From NCBI GenBank assembly GCA_024690695.1, contig JAILOS010000116.1:32458-96457 (forward strand): a DNA stretch of 64,000 nucleotides, given 5' to 3'. Below the pieces are notes generated by a model. The model had not been told where the DNA came from and ran no database searches. It saw nothing but the letters and a program-made list of their open reading frames with translations. The position numbers and the translations under genes are program-made. This document shows positions 26,732-35,339 of this stretch, in pieces (positions within the stretch are counted from its first letter, which is position 1; every line of letters starts with the position of its first letter). This DNA comes from Oscillospiraceae bacterium (GTDB taxonomy: Bacteria; Bacillota_A; Clostridia; Oscillospirales; Oscillospiraceae).

Positions 26732-28723
26732 TCAATCCGGGCGCGCGCCGGAGTCTTCGGCCGGTTCTTCCCGGATCATCAATTCAGCCACGGACCGGGC
26801 TTCCTCGCGGTTATTGTACGCAAGCTCCAGAAGCTCCGGCAGCCTCCCGAAGAACTCGTCCTCGTCAAAGGCGATCGGATGTCCGATATGAATGAGCTTG
26901 TTGGGCGTCGTCTGCAGCCCCTCCTCGGCCATCAGCTTCTCCTCATAGAGCTTTTCGCCGGGGCGAAGCCCCGTGTAGACGATCTTGATATCGACGTCGG
27001 GAACAAAGCCGCTGAGCTTGATCAGATTCCGCGCCAGCGTGTCGATCTTGACGGGCTCTCCCATGTCGAGCACGAAGATCTCGCCGCCTTTGGCATAGAC
27101 ACCGGCCTGCAGGATCAGACTGACGGCCTCCTGGACCGTCATGAAATACCGGATGACATCCTTATGCGTGACCTCCACGGGGCCGCCGCGGGCGATCATC
27201 TTCTTGAACAGCGGAACGACCGAGCCGTTCGAGCCGAGCACGTTTCCGAAGCGCACCGCGACGAACTCCGTTCTCGCCCTTTCCTCCGTCCGTACGTCCT
27301 CGGAGCGGGCCGGGAAAACCGCGTCCTCGCCATGCGTCTGAAGACGGGGGATCTCTCCTTCTTTCCCCTCCCGGATCTTCCGGTCAAAGCTCTGGATAAC
27401 CATCTCGCACAGGCGTTTGGAGACACCCATGATGTTCGTGGGGTGCACCGCCTTGTCGGTGCTGACGAGGACGAAGCGCCTGCAGCCGTGCGTCATCGCG
27501 GCGTAGGCGGTTTTGTAGGTGCCGAACACGTTGTTCTTCAGCGCTTCGCAGGGGCTGGTCTCCATCAGCGGAACGTGCTTGTGCGCCGCCGCATGGTAGA
27601 CGTAGTCCGGGCGGTATTTGTCAAAGATCTGATTGACTCGCCGGCTGTCTCTCACCGAGCCGATCTCCACGACGAAGCGGAGGCCCGGAAGCTCGCTTTT
27701 CAGCTCCTGCTCGATTTCATAGGCGTTGTTTTCATAAATGTCGAAAATGATCAGCAGCCCCGGCTCATGGCGGGCGATCTGCCTGCACAGCTCCGAGCCG
27801 ATGGAGCCGCCGCCTCCCGTGACCAGGATCGTCTTGCCGCGGAGGGACTCCAGGATCCCTTCCACGTCCACCTTGATCTGTTCGCGGCCGAGAAGATCCG
27901 CGATCTCGACCTTCTTCATGTCGGCCAGGGATACCTCGCCGGAGATGAGCTGGTAGATGCCGGGCAGCGTTTTCAGCTCACAGCGGGTCTCTTTGCAGAT
28001 GTTCAGAATATCCCGCTGCTCCTGCCTCGACGCGCTCGGAATCGCCAGGTAGATCTTATCGACCCTGTATTTCTCGACGCTCGTGAGAATGTCTTCCCGG
28101 CCGCCGACCACGGTGACGCCCTCGACCGTTCTGCCCCATTTGTTCGAATTGTCGTCGATGATGCAGACGACCTTGTCCTCTGCACCTTCCGCTCCGAGCA
28201 TCTCGCGAAGGATGATCTGTCCGGCCTGCCCCGCTCCGATGAGCATCACGCGATGCCCGGCCTCCGCCGTTCTCAGGTGGGAGCGCAGCGTGTTGAACAG
28301 ACGGTATGAGAACCGGATGCCCAGCACGAAGCAGAACTGGAGAAGCGCGCCGAGGATATAATAGGAAACCGGCATCCTGTGGAAAAGCACCGTGATCAGC
28401 ACCGCGTGGAGCACGGCCGTGACGGCGCTCGAAGCGGCCACCCGGGTCAGCTCCGAAAAGCTGGCAAAGCGCCAGATACTCTTATAGAGACTGAGCCTCC
28501 AGAACACCAGCAGGCACAGGACCGTATAAATCGGCGCAAAGAACTTCCACGCGCTCATGTAGTCCGGGCTGATCGAAGAAACCCTGAAATCAAAGCGCAG
28601 CCAGAGCGCGAGAAGATAGGCGCCGTTGACCATGACGACGTCGTAAACGATCAGGTAGATCCTGATAAGCTGCCAATGCTCAAGATGCAGCCATTTTGCT
28701 ATTTTTCTGCTGATTCGCCCCAT
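26732..28723 (-). CDS. membrane-bound nucleotide-sugar 4,6-dehydratase (CapD/PglF/WbpM type)
   Basis: 663 residues. Four or five N-terminal transmembrane helices (about 22-135), a first Rossmann-like domain (LIGAGQAGQI, 161-170) and the dehydratase domain with GGGGSIG at 303-309, STDK at 421-424 and M432-x3-K436 replacing Tyr-x3-Lys. It converts UDP-GlcNAc to a 4-keto-6-deoxy sugar feeding the priming step. An unusual stretch of about 35 residues (449-485, rich in R, E and G) is inserted before FVAVRFGNVLGSNGS; typical members have only a few residues there. The last gene before the 22-bp hairpin. Confidence 0.93.
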   Translation of the reverse strand: MGRISRKIAKWLHLEHWQLIRIYLIVYDVVMVNGAYLLALWLRFDFRVSSISPDYMSAWKFFAPIYTVLCLLVFWRLSLYKSIWRFASFSELTRVAASSAVTAVLHAVLITVLFHRMPVSYYILGALLQFCFVLGIRFSYRLFNTLRSHLRTAEAGHRVMLIGAGQAGQIILREMLGAEGAEDKVVCIIDDNSNKWGRTVEGVTVVGGREDILTSVEKYRVDKIYLAIPSASRQEQRDILNICKETRCELKTLPGIYQLISGEVSLADMKKVEIADLLGREQIKVDVEGILESLRGKTILVTGGGGSIGSELCRQIARHEPGLLIIFDIYENNAYEIEQELKSELPGLRFVVEIGSVRDSRRVNQIFDKYRPDYVYHAAAHKHVPLMETSPCEALKNNVFGTYKTAYAAMTHGCRRFVLVSTDKAVHPTNIMGVSKRLCEMVIQSFDRKIREGKEGEIPRLQTHGEDAVFPARSEDVRTEERARTEFVAVRFGNVLGSNGSVVPLFKKMIARGGPVEVTHKDVIRYFMTVQEAVSLILQAGVYAKGGEIFVLDMGEPVKIDTLARNLIKLSGFVPDVDIKIVYTGLRPGEKLYEEKLMAEEGLQTTPNKLIHIGHPIAFDEDEFFGRLPELLELAYNNREEARSVAELMIREEPAEDSGARPD

Positions 28724-28774
28724 CTGCGGCTCTCTCCCCCGGCCGGACCCGTTCTGTCGTCGTCTTCGTTTCTT

Positions 28775-29593
28775 TTAATGCTTGCTCTTCGTCCGCTTTT
28801 TTGTTCCGGATTCATACTCGCTGCGGTAGTAGTAATAGCCGTATCTCTTATAATAGCCGTAGCGGTTATACCGCCGGTAATAGCCGTACTTCTTCCCGTA
28901 GTAGCGGCCGTTGTTCTGGTGATTGATCTGATTGAGCACCGCGCCCAGGATCGTGCAGCCGGTATTCTGCAGCTTGGCGACGACCTGCTGGGCGAGCTTG
29001 TAGTGGACCTCGCCGGCATTCAGCACCAGAATGGCGCCGTCGCACAGCGGGGCCAGAACGGCCGCATCGGTGACGATGCCCAGCGGCGCGCAGTCGATGA
29101 TGACGTAGTCAAAGCGTTCCCTCGCCGCCTTGATCAGCATCTGCATATCCTCGCCGGCGAGAAGCTCCACCGGGTTGGGCGGATAGTCTCCCGTCGGCAG
29201 CAGATAGATCCCCGTCTTCTTATCCCTGAAGAACACCTCGGACACGTCACACTGCCCTGTCAGCAGATGGGACAGCCCCTTGTCTATTTTACCGGACAGA
29301 AGGCGCTTGCCCATGACCGACTTGCGCATATCCGCGTCGATCAGCAGCACGCTCTTCTCCAGCTCCGCGATGCTGCGGCAGAGGTTGAGAGCCAGAGTCG
29401 TCTTGCCTTCGTTCTGGACGGCGCTGGTCAGCAGGATGACCTTCTTGTCTTTGCCGCTGAACTGGATGTTGGTGCGGAGCGTCTTCATTTCCTCGTTGAT
29501 CGAAAACGGAAGCTCCGTTTGAAGAAGCTCGATCTCACGGGGGCCGCCTTTCCGGCTCACTTCCTGATTCATCACGTTGTTGTCTTCCGTCAT
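28775..29593 (-). CDS. cpsD: CpsD/Wze bacterial tyrosine kinase with a Tyr-rich tail
   Basis: 272 residues. Walker A TSAVQNEGKTTL (56-67), Walker A' LLIDADMR (84-90) and Walker B VIIDCAP (164-170) define a BY-kinase. The C-terminus (231-260) holds 15 tyrosines in 30 residues with Gly, Arg and Lys, the autophosphorylation cluster. The kinase is separate from its membrane activator, the CpsC/Wzz protein at 33470-34186, as in Firmicutes. It cycles with the CpsB phosphatase next to it to control polymer length and export. Confidence 0.95.
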   Translation of the reverse strand: MTEDNNVMNQEVSRKGGPREIELLQTELPFSINEEMKTLRTNIQFSGKDKKVILLTSAVQNEGKTTLALNLCRSIAELEKSVLLIDADMRKSVMGKRLLSGKIDKGLSHLLTGQCDVSEVFFRDKKTGIYLLPTGDYPPNPVELLAGEDMQMLIKAARERFDYVIIDCAPLGIVTDAAVLAPLCDGAILVLNAGEVHYKLAQQVVAKLQNTGCTILGAVLNQINHQNNGRYYGKKYGYYRRYNRYGYYKRYGYYYYRSEYESGTKKRTKSKH

Positions 29594-29703
29594 ATCCTAT
29601 AGTCCTCTCGTCTTCGGGCGTTTCCGTGAGCCGCAGGCCGGCCGTCTGCCCGAAGCAATCGTTGTTTTCTCCGGCGGCGGTCCGCCGGTATGGATCTGTT
29701 TCT

Positions 29704-30420
29704 TTATACGGTTTCTGTCTGCCGGCGCAGTCCGCTCAGCAGCGACGCCGGATTGCCGTGCAGCAGCTTTTCCGCCTGCGCATCGCCCAGCTTTTTCCGG
29801 AGCAGCTCACTGCACGCTCTCATTCTCGGTGGACGCTCCTCCACGCTGTGCGCGTCGGAGGCGATCACGTCGACGAGGCCCGCCTTGAGCAGCGTCCAGG
29901 CAAAGCGCCGGAGCGCTCTGCCGTCATAGCCCAGAACCGCGTCGGCGTTGACCTGGATCAGCGCGCCCTCTTCGCGCAGCGTACGGATAAGGCTCTCCGT
30001 CGCGGCGGGGTATCTCTCCATATGCGCGATCAGCGGGACATAGCCGCCGCTTTGAATCTGCCCGACGGCTTTGCGAAGCTGCTCGCCGCTGTGCCGCTGC
30101 GAAAACTCGACCAGAAGCGTCCGGTCTCCGATGGGGAGCAGCGTCCGGTCCCGGAGCCTGTCAAACAGAAGCTCGTCACAGTGATATTCCCGGGACAGGA
30201 ACAGCCGCAGGCCCTTCTCCGCCGCCGGTCCCTTCAGCCTTTCGTACTGCGCCAGCAGCTTTTCGTCCGGCGTCTCGAACATTCCTAGACGCAGGTGCGG
30301 CGTTGCGCAGGCCTCCGTAACGCCCTGCGCCGCTTCCAGCGTCAGCAGCCGGAGCGCCTCCTCGAGATCGTTCGCCCCGTCGTCCACATACGGCAGGAGG
30401 TGGCAATGGATATCAATCAT
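29704..30420 (-). CDS. cpsB: CpsB/YwqE-type PHP tyrosine phosphatase
   Basis: 238 residues beginning MIDIHCHLLPYVDDGAND, with the metal-binding H5, H7 and the Asp pair at 13-14 of the PHP family; LIAHMERYP and ASDAHS carry later metal ligands. It dephosphorylates the CpsD kinase tail. The ATG comes immediately at the first strand. A 110-bp GC-rich gap separates it from cpsD. Confidence 0.93.
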   Translation of the reverse strand: MIDIHCHLLPYVDDGANDLEEALRLLTLEAAQGVTEACATPHLRLGMFETPDEKLLAQYERLKGPAAEKGLRLFLSREYHCDELLFDRLRDRTLLPIGDRTLLVEFSQRHSGEQLRKAVGQIQSGGYVPLIAHMERYPAATESLIRTLREEGALIQVNADAVLGYDGRALRRFAWTLLKAGLVDVIASDAHSVEERPPRMRACSELLRKKLGDAQAEKLLHGNPASLLSGLRRQTETV

Positions 30421-30468
30421 TCTTTTCCTCCTCCGCTGTTTCCCCGGGCCGCGCCGCGTCGGGAGCTC

Positions 30469-30981
30469 TCAGCGGCTTTTCTTCCGTGCGCAGACGAGCG
30501 CGGCCGCGCTCGAGAGCGCCGTCAGCGCCGCCGCTGCCGGCAGCCAGGGCGCGTCCCCGGTCTGCGGCGCCTTCCGTGTCGAGTCCTTCGCCGGGTAGTT
30601 GGCCCCGACCGTGGTCGTCACGGCGGACAGCGATCCGTCCCGCTCCACCGGCACGTCCACGTCCGGCGCGGTCCCGACGGTCAGAAGCGCCCATTCGCCG
30701 TCCATATCTTCGAAGACGTAAACGGGAAGTCCGTCCAGTCCGGACAGCCGAAGCTTTACGACGACGGGGTACGTCTCCGTGCTGTAGTCCGCGCTCCAGA
30801 CCACGACGAGCTTGTCCGCCGCGACGCCGGTGAGCGCCTCGGCCTCTTCGGGCGTGATAGTCCGGGCCGCCTCGACCGCCGTCCAGGAGGCCTCCGCCTC
30901 CGGCGCCGACGCGCAGCAGGCGGCGCTCAGAAGCGCCGCGGCGAGCCAGACGCAGGCAAAGATCTCCGCTTTTCGTCTCAT
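30469..30981 (-). CDS. secreted protein with sortase-like C-terminal signal
   Basis: 170 residues. A signal peptide (MRRKAEIFACVWLAAALLSA, ending in a Cys-containing AACCAS) is followed by a soluble domain of about 100 residues with no recognised family, then APQTGD, a hydrophobic segment and the basic tail ARKKSR. That last order is a cell-wall sorting signal; the pentapeptide APQTG suits class B or D sortases better than LPXTG. The sortase at 32739-33440 in the same operon is the natural partner. The start overlaps the upstream stop (ATGA). Function unknown. Confidence 0.65.
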   Translation of the reverse strand: MRRKAEIFACVWLAAALLSAACCASAPEAEASWTAVEAARTITPEEAEALTGVAADKLVVVWSADYSTETYPVVVKLRLSGLDGLPVYVFEDMDGEWALLTVGTAPDVDVPVERDGSLSAVTTTVGANYPAKDSTRKAPQTGDAPWLPAAAALTALSSAAALVCARKKSR

Positions 30982-31688
30982 ACGGCGGAGACGGTGTCTT
31001 TCCCGGCCGCCTTGATCTTTTCGACCTGCGCCCGGTCGAGCTTTTTGCCGCCCGCGGTGAGGCCGAAGACGCCGCCGCTGACCGCCAGAAGGCCCGCCAT
31101 CAGCGGGGTCCACTGGTCAGCAAGAGTCATCGTCGTCTGGAAGTTCTGCGTAAGCAGGAGGGCCGCAACCGCAGCCGCGCCGCTGAGCAGGTCGTACCGG
31201 CCGCTCTTCCACAGCTTGCTCTTGCGCCTGAACTCGGTCTCGGTCGTCTTCACGCCCTCGATCGTGCGCGTCTTTTCCTTCTCAAAGAGGATATACTCTT
31301 CATCCTCATACCGGTATTCCAGCTTCTTTCGGCTGATTTTGGCAGCCTCGACGGTCGCCGCGCCGCCAAAGGCAAGCGTTCCGGCCGTGCAGAGCAGGTT
31401 GGCGAGGGACCAGCTCTCGTTTCCCCGGCCTTCGGCGTCCGTATCCTCCTCAGAGGGCAGCGTCCTGTCAGGGATCGGCGTCGTGCCCGGCTCGCCGCCT
31501 TCTGTGTCTCCTCCGGTCGGACCGGGAGTTCCCGTCTCCTGGGGAGAGGGCGTTTCCGTGGGGACCGTTGCGATGATCTCCACGGGATCTGTTTTGCTGT
31601 CGCCGTCCGAGGCCAGCGCCGGCGCAGCCGACAGACTCAGGACCAGCATCGCCAGCAGCAGGAAGGAAAAGACTCGTTTCATTTTCAT
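30978..31688 (-). CDS. exported membrane protein of unknown function
   Basis: 236 residues: signal peptide (cleavage near APALA-S, residue 27), a Thr/Pro/Gly/Glu-rich linker (about 35-90), a hydrophobic segment near 96-112, a charged helical region with YRYEDEEYILFEKEK, and two more hydrophobic segments near 170-180 and 195-212. I do not recognise a family. Its place between LCP and the sortase substrate suggests a role in wall attachment or polymer secretion. Upstream in-frame extension is not needed because the signal peptide starts at this ATG. Confidence 0.55.
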   Translation of the reverse strand: MKMKRVFSFLLLAMLVLSLSAAPALASDGDSKTDPVEIIATVPTETPSPQETGTPGPTGGDTEGGEPGTTPIPDRTLPSEEDTDAEGRGNESWSLANLLCTAGTLAFGGAATVEAAKISRKKLEYRYEDEEYILFEKEKTRTIEGVKTTETEFRRKSKLWKSGRYDLLSGAAAVAALLLTQNFQTTMTLADQWTPLMAGLLAVSGGVFGLTAGGKKLDRAQVEKIKAAGKDTVSAV

Positions 31689-31760
31689 ATCCTCCGTTTT
31701 GCCCCCTCGCAGGGGGAATGGGTTTCTCTCTGTCTTGACAGAGGCTCGGTTTGTCCGCGT

Positions 31761-32720
31761 TTATCCGTTCTCCGGACGGTAGAAGAGGCGGATCAGGATC
31801 TCCTCCAGCTCGTCCTCGTTCACATAGAACTCGTCGTGGATGGCTCCGCGTCGTGTTTCGCCGGGCAGCCGGATGGTCTCCGCGAGCTCGCAGGCGTAAA
31901 GGTCTGCAATCTCATCGCCCGTCATGTCGGTGTCCATGTAGGGGCCGGCAACCGTCAGCAGCCGGGAAATGCTGTCTTCATCTCCCTGCTCCAGCATCTG
32001 CCGGATAAACCAGGTGTGCCGGCTCATGCGCGCGTCGTTGCTGCCGACGGCGCTCTTGTCCCTCCAGCGGATAAAGAGCTCGGCCTCTGCACCGTTCATG
32101 TGCACGTCCGCATCCGGCACGTATGCGGGGTCGATATAGCTGCAGTCTTCCTCCATGTGCACGTCGATGCCGCCGAGGGCGTCGACGATGGGCGCGATCC
32201 CCGACATGTTCAGGGAAACCGCTCCGCTGATCGGGATCCCCCCGAGAAGCGCCGACACGGTCCTTTTGGTCAGGTAGGCGCTGCGTCTGGGGCTGTCTCC
32301 GAAGGAGTACTGCATGTTGATCTGCATGACGCCCGTGCTCAGATAGTCGCCCGCCGTGTCGTAGGTATCCACCTCGGTCATCGTATCCCGGCTGATTTCC
32401 AGAATGCGCAGGGAGGAGCCGTCCTTGACGAACAGCAGGATCGTATCCGTCCGGCCGCCGCGGCCGTAGTTTTCATAGCTCAGGCCGACGTCGTCCACGC
32501 CGAGGAAAAGGTAGGCGCGGATCGAGCCGTCGCGCCTGTACGAGACACCGCCGCGCGTCAGCCTGATGCTCTCCTCGCTCGGCGTATAATTCGCCTGGGA
32601 GACGGTCTTCTGTATTTTTCGATGGTACACGAAGGACAAAAGCGCGCCCATGACGATCGAAACGGCGAGTGCGATCAGCACGATCCGAACGGCCTGTCTG
32701 GTTTTTATTTTACGCTTCAT
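31761..32720 (-). CDS. LCP (LytR-CpsA-Psr) family glycopolymer-peptidoglycan ligase
   Basis: 319 residues: a single N-terminal transmembrane helix (12-33) and an extracellular LCP domain with FLGVD (72-76), GRTDTILLF (89-97) and ISRDTM (109-114); further on DARMSRHTWFIRQM holds the conserved Arg near the C-terminal side. LCP enzymes move undecaprenyl-linked polymers onto peptidoglycan. In this operon it would anchor the EPS or capsule to the wall. Confidence 0.9.
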   Translation of the reverse strand: MKRKIKTRQAVRIVLIALAVSIVMGALLSFVYHRKIQKTVSQANYTPSEESIRLTRGGVSYRRDGSIRAYLFLGVDDVGLSYENYGRGGRTDTILLFVKDGSSLRILEISRDTMTEVDTYDTAGDYLSTGVMQINMQYSFGDSPRRSAYLTKRTVSALLGGIPISGAVSLNMSGIAPIVDALGGIDVHMEEDCSYIDPAYVPDADVHMNGAEAELFIRWRDKSAVGSNDARMSRHTWFIRQMLEQGDEDSISRLLTVAGPYMDTDMTGDEIADLYACELAETIRLPGETRRGAIHDEFYVNEDELEEILIRLFYRPENG

Positions 32721-32738
32721 CGGTGAGGCCGTTCTCCT

Positions 32739-33440
32739 TTAATCGTTTCTTACCGCAAGCACGACGGTCCGCCTGTCCGCTGCCCCGCGGCAGGTTTCAA
32801 GGGTCAGAAGATGGTCGCTCAAAACGTCGATCGCCTCGAGGCCGGCGCTCTCCGCCCCGTCCGGCAGGCAAGCCCGGACCGACGCGACAAAGGCCCTTCG
32901 GTCCGCCGGATCCCGCTGGTCAAAGCAGGTGTCGATCAGCCGGTCGTCATAGTCGACGCAGGCGACGACCGTATACGTAAAGTCTCCCTCCGGGGTGCCG
33001 ATGCGCACCGTTTTGTGCTCTTCCCGATACGCCGGGTCATAAAAGCGGTTCAGCTCCGAAAACATCCCGCCGAAAACCGGGTCGTGCCCGTAGAGAACGG
33101 TGTTGAACTGGGAAAAGTCCTCCGCCGTGTATCCGCAGGCGAAGATCGAAGCGGGGCTGCCGGCGGCGCCCTCGACGGTGTGCGTCAGATAATAGGCGTC
33201 GTCGTCCGGATGCTTGACGACCGGGTAATCCACGTCCGTTCCCGGGATGGAGATCCAGGCGAAGATATCCGGATTAACGGCGCGCAGCTCTTCAAAAGCC
33301 GCGGACCCGGCGAAGGGGGCCTTTTCCTTCAGCTTCCCGTAGATCCAGGCCCGCTGGATCCGGCCCGCGGCGAAAAACGCGGCGGCTCCGGCCGAGAGGC
33401 AGAGCAGCACGGCGAGCGCGGCCAATACAGCTTTTTTCAC
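32739..33440 (-). CDS. srtB: class B sortase
   Basis: 233 residues. N-terminal transmembrane/signal region (4-25), then NPDIFAWISIPGTDVDYPVV typical of SrtB, catalytic H119 in LYGHDP, C217 in TLETC and Arg at 223-224. It couples proteins with a sorting signal to peptidoglycan or a pilin-like partner. The protein at 30469-30981 (APQTGD tail) is a good candidate substrate. Confidence 0.92.
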   Translation of the reverse strand: MKKAVLAALAVLLCLSAGAAAFFAAGRIQRAWIYGKLKEKAPFAGSAAFEELRAVNPDIFAWISIPGTDVDYPVVKHPDDDAYYLTHTVEGAAGSPASIFACGYTAEDFSQFNTVLYGHDPVFGGMFSELNRFYDPAYREEHKTVRIGTPEGDFTYTVVACVDYDDRLIDTCFDQRDPADRRAFVASVRACLPDGAESAGLEAIDVLSDHLLTLETCRGAADRRTVVLAVRND

Positions 33441-33469
33441 GGTTTTTTTCCTGTCGGAGCGGCTCTCGC

Positions 33470-34186
33470 TCAGATCTTCAGCGCCTTATCGTAGGGGATG
33501 GAGGCAAGGGTGTTCAGCCCCAGGTACTTCCGCACGTCCTCCTCCGTGCTGATCGTATCGTCCATCAGGAAGCGGACCACGAGAAACGCCGCCACCAGGG
33601 CCAGCCCGATCAGGGCGCCGATCTCGATGTTTCTCGTCAGAGAGGGGCTCGACGGGCTGGTCGGCACGACCGCCCGCTCCACCGTCGATGGCTTGTCCGT
33701 GTTCATGATATCCGCCACCTGCTGTCGGAGGATATCGGCCATGGAGTTTGCGATGCGCGCGGCGAGCTCCGGGTTCGGGTTCGTCACGGTGATGGTCAGC
33801 ATGTGGGAGTCCGCCGGGTTCGAGACGGTGATCGAGCCGCTCAGCGCCCCAGTGCCCATTTTCAGATCGCAGTCGTCGATGACCGCCTGCAGCACTTCCC
33901 GGCTTTTGGCGATGATCTGGAAGTCGACGGTCAGCTGGGAGCCGAGCTGGATATCCGTCAGGGACGTGATGCTCGTCGTTTTGTTGAAAATATAGATCGT
34001 CGAAGAGGCGCGATACAGCGGCGTGATGGCAAACACGGTGTAGCAGCCCGCGAGAAGGCCGCCGACCAGCAGTCCCACCACCAGCATCCACCAGTGGTGC
34101 AGCAGCACCATCCCCATCTCGATCAGGTCGATGCCGTCGGAAAAGGGGCTCTGTTCGACCTCGGTTTTGTTTGTCGTTTCGTTCAT
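33470..34186 (-). CDS. cpsC: CpsC/Wzz-type chain-length regulator and kinase activator
   Basis: 238 residues, two transmembrane helices (about 31-54 and 190-208) around an extracellular domain, with the Wzz proline-rich motif PTSPSSPSLTRN just before the second helix and a short cytoplasmic tail ending in IPYDKALKI that would touch the kinase. It sets polymer length together with CpsD and CpsB. GGAG lies eight bases before the ATG. Confidence 0.93.
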   Translation of the reverse strand: MNETTNKTEVEQSPFSDGIDLIEMGMVLLHHWWMLVVGLLVGGLLAGCYTVFAITPLYRASSTIYIFNKTTSITSLTDIQLGSQLTVDFQIIAKSREVLQAVIDDCDLKMGTGALSGSITVSNPADSHMLTITVTNPNPELAARIANSMADILRQQVADIMNTDKPSTVERAVVPTSPSSPSLTRNIEIGALIGLALVAAFLVVRFLMDDTISTEEDVRKYLGLNTLASIPYDKALKI

Positions 34187-34293
34187 CTTCCGTTCTCCTG
34201 CTCACCGCACGCTCCCGGCCCTGCGCCGGAGCCGTGCTGTATTTTTAAGACCGCTTTCCCGGGACGTCCCGCGGGAAACGGATCGGCGTTTGC

Positions 34294-35241
34294 TCAGTCT
34301 TTCCAATGGCTGTAGATCTCCCGTGTGAGCTCCTCCAGCTCCCGGATCCTGGCCGTTCGAGCCTCCTGGGTCTCCAGGAAGGCCGCCACGTTGGCCTCTT
34401 CGCGCGCAAGCCGCTCCTTCACGACCGCGGCCGCGTCCCGGACCCTTCCGATCGTGATATGACCGGCGTCGGCTTCGTCGCGGATCAGGGACAGGATCTC
34501 TCCGATCTGCCGCTCGCTCGCCGTCGTCTCCGCCAGATCGATGGCGAAGAGCAGCCCCTGCTCGGAGCCGTTCAGATCCGACAGGCGGTTGACGGGAGAA
34601 TAGGCGCTCTTGTTGACGTAGCTGTAGTTCATTTCGACCGTGCCGTCTTCCCTGACGGCACTGGACAGGCTGTCTCCGTAGAGAAACAGCGTCGTGATGC
34701 CCGAGGCCGCCAGGATCTTCCGGTTCGCCTCGGTGTCGTCGCTCGCGCGGAGCAGATAAGCGCAGGTGTTCACGCAGCCCGCATCCTCCAGCCGCTCCTG
34801 AAGCGCCTTGATCTGAGCGGCGCTGTCGAGCCCTCTGCTGTAGAGGATGATCTCGAGCCCGGAGCCTGTCAGCAGCTCCACGGTCCCGTCGAGGTCCGGA
34901 TCGTCCACCCGGAGAATGATCGTCGGAGTAAAGCCGTATTGCTCGCCGTAGCGAAGCGCCCTGTCCAGGTCGTCCTCGCCGCCGATCAGAAAGGCCACGA
35001 CGGCCGTTCCGGGTCCTTCCGGCGCGTACAGGCGCATCTCCTCCATCTCCTGCTGGCGGCGGAGCTCGTTCAGCTCGGCCTCATAGGCGCTCGCCTGCAC
35101 GGACAGGGACGCGATCTGCCTTGACCGGGCGCTCATCTCGCCCCGATAGCGCAGGATCATAAACGCCATGCCGATCAGCAGGCCCGCCAGAAGCAGAGCC
35201 GCCAGACCCTTTTTTACTTTGCGGAGAATTTCTTCGTCCAT
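34294..35241 (-). CDS. single-pass membrane protein with possible degenerate NodB-like domain
   Basis: 315 residues: an N-terminal helix (about 11-30), a coiled coil rich in Glu/Arg/Gln (35-70), and a globular alpha/beta domain starting at AVVAFLIGGEDDLDRALRY, followed by TPTIILRVDD. The strand/helix rhythm resembles polysaccharide deacetylase-like barrels, but no catalytic DD or HxxxH is present, so an enzyme activity cannot be claimed. A second helical region closes the protein (EEANVAAFLETQEARTARI). It precedes the Wzz gene, so a structural or sensing role in polymer export is possible. Confidence 0.4.
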   Translation of the reverse strand: MDEEILRKVKKGLAALLLAGLLIGMAFMILRYRGEMSARSRQIASLSVQASAYEAELNELRRQQEMEEMRLYAPEGPGTAVVAFLIGGEDDLDRALRYGEQYGFTPTIILRVDDPDLDGTVELLTGSGLEIILYSRGLDSAAQIKALQERLEDAGCVNTCAYLLRASDDTEANRKILAASGITTLFLYGDSLSSAVREDGTVEMNYSYVNKSAYSPVNRLSDLNGSEQGLLFAIDLAETTASERQIGEILSLIRDEADAGHITIGRVRDAAAVVKERLAREEANVAAFLETQEARTARIRELEELTREIYSHWKD

Positions 35242-35339
35242 TCCATCTATTCCTCTCGCCTTGCGTTCCCGATCACGGCGGAGCCGGTCGGCCGGTTTTG
35301 CGCCGCGCCCTCAGGGTCCGGGAAGCAGGCTCTGTCGAT

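Noticed and set aside
34250..34285. Overlapping GC palindromes around TCCCGGGACGTCCCGCGGGA
   Set aside because: Short arms compete with each other and no T tract follows; between two genes of one operon it is unlikely to be a terminator.
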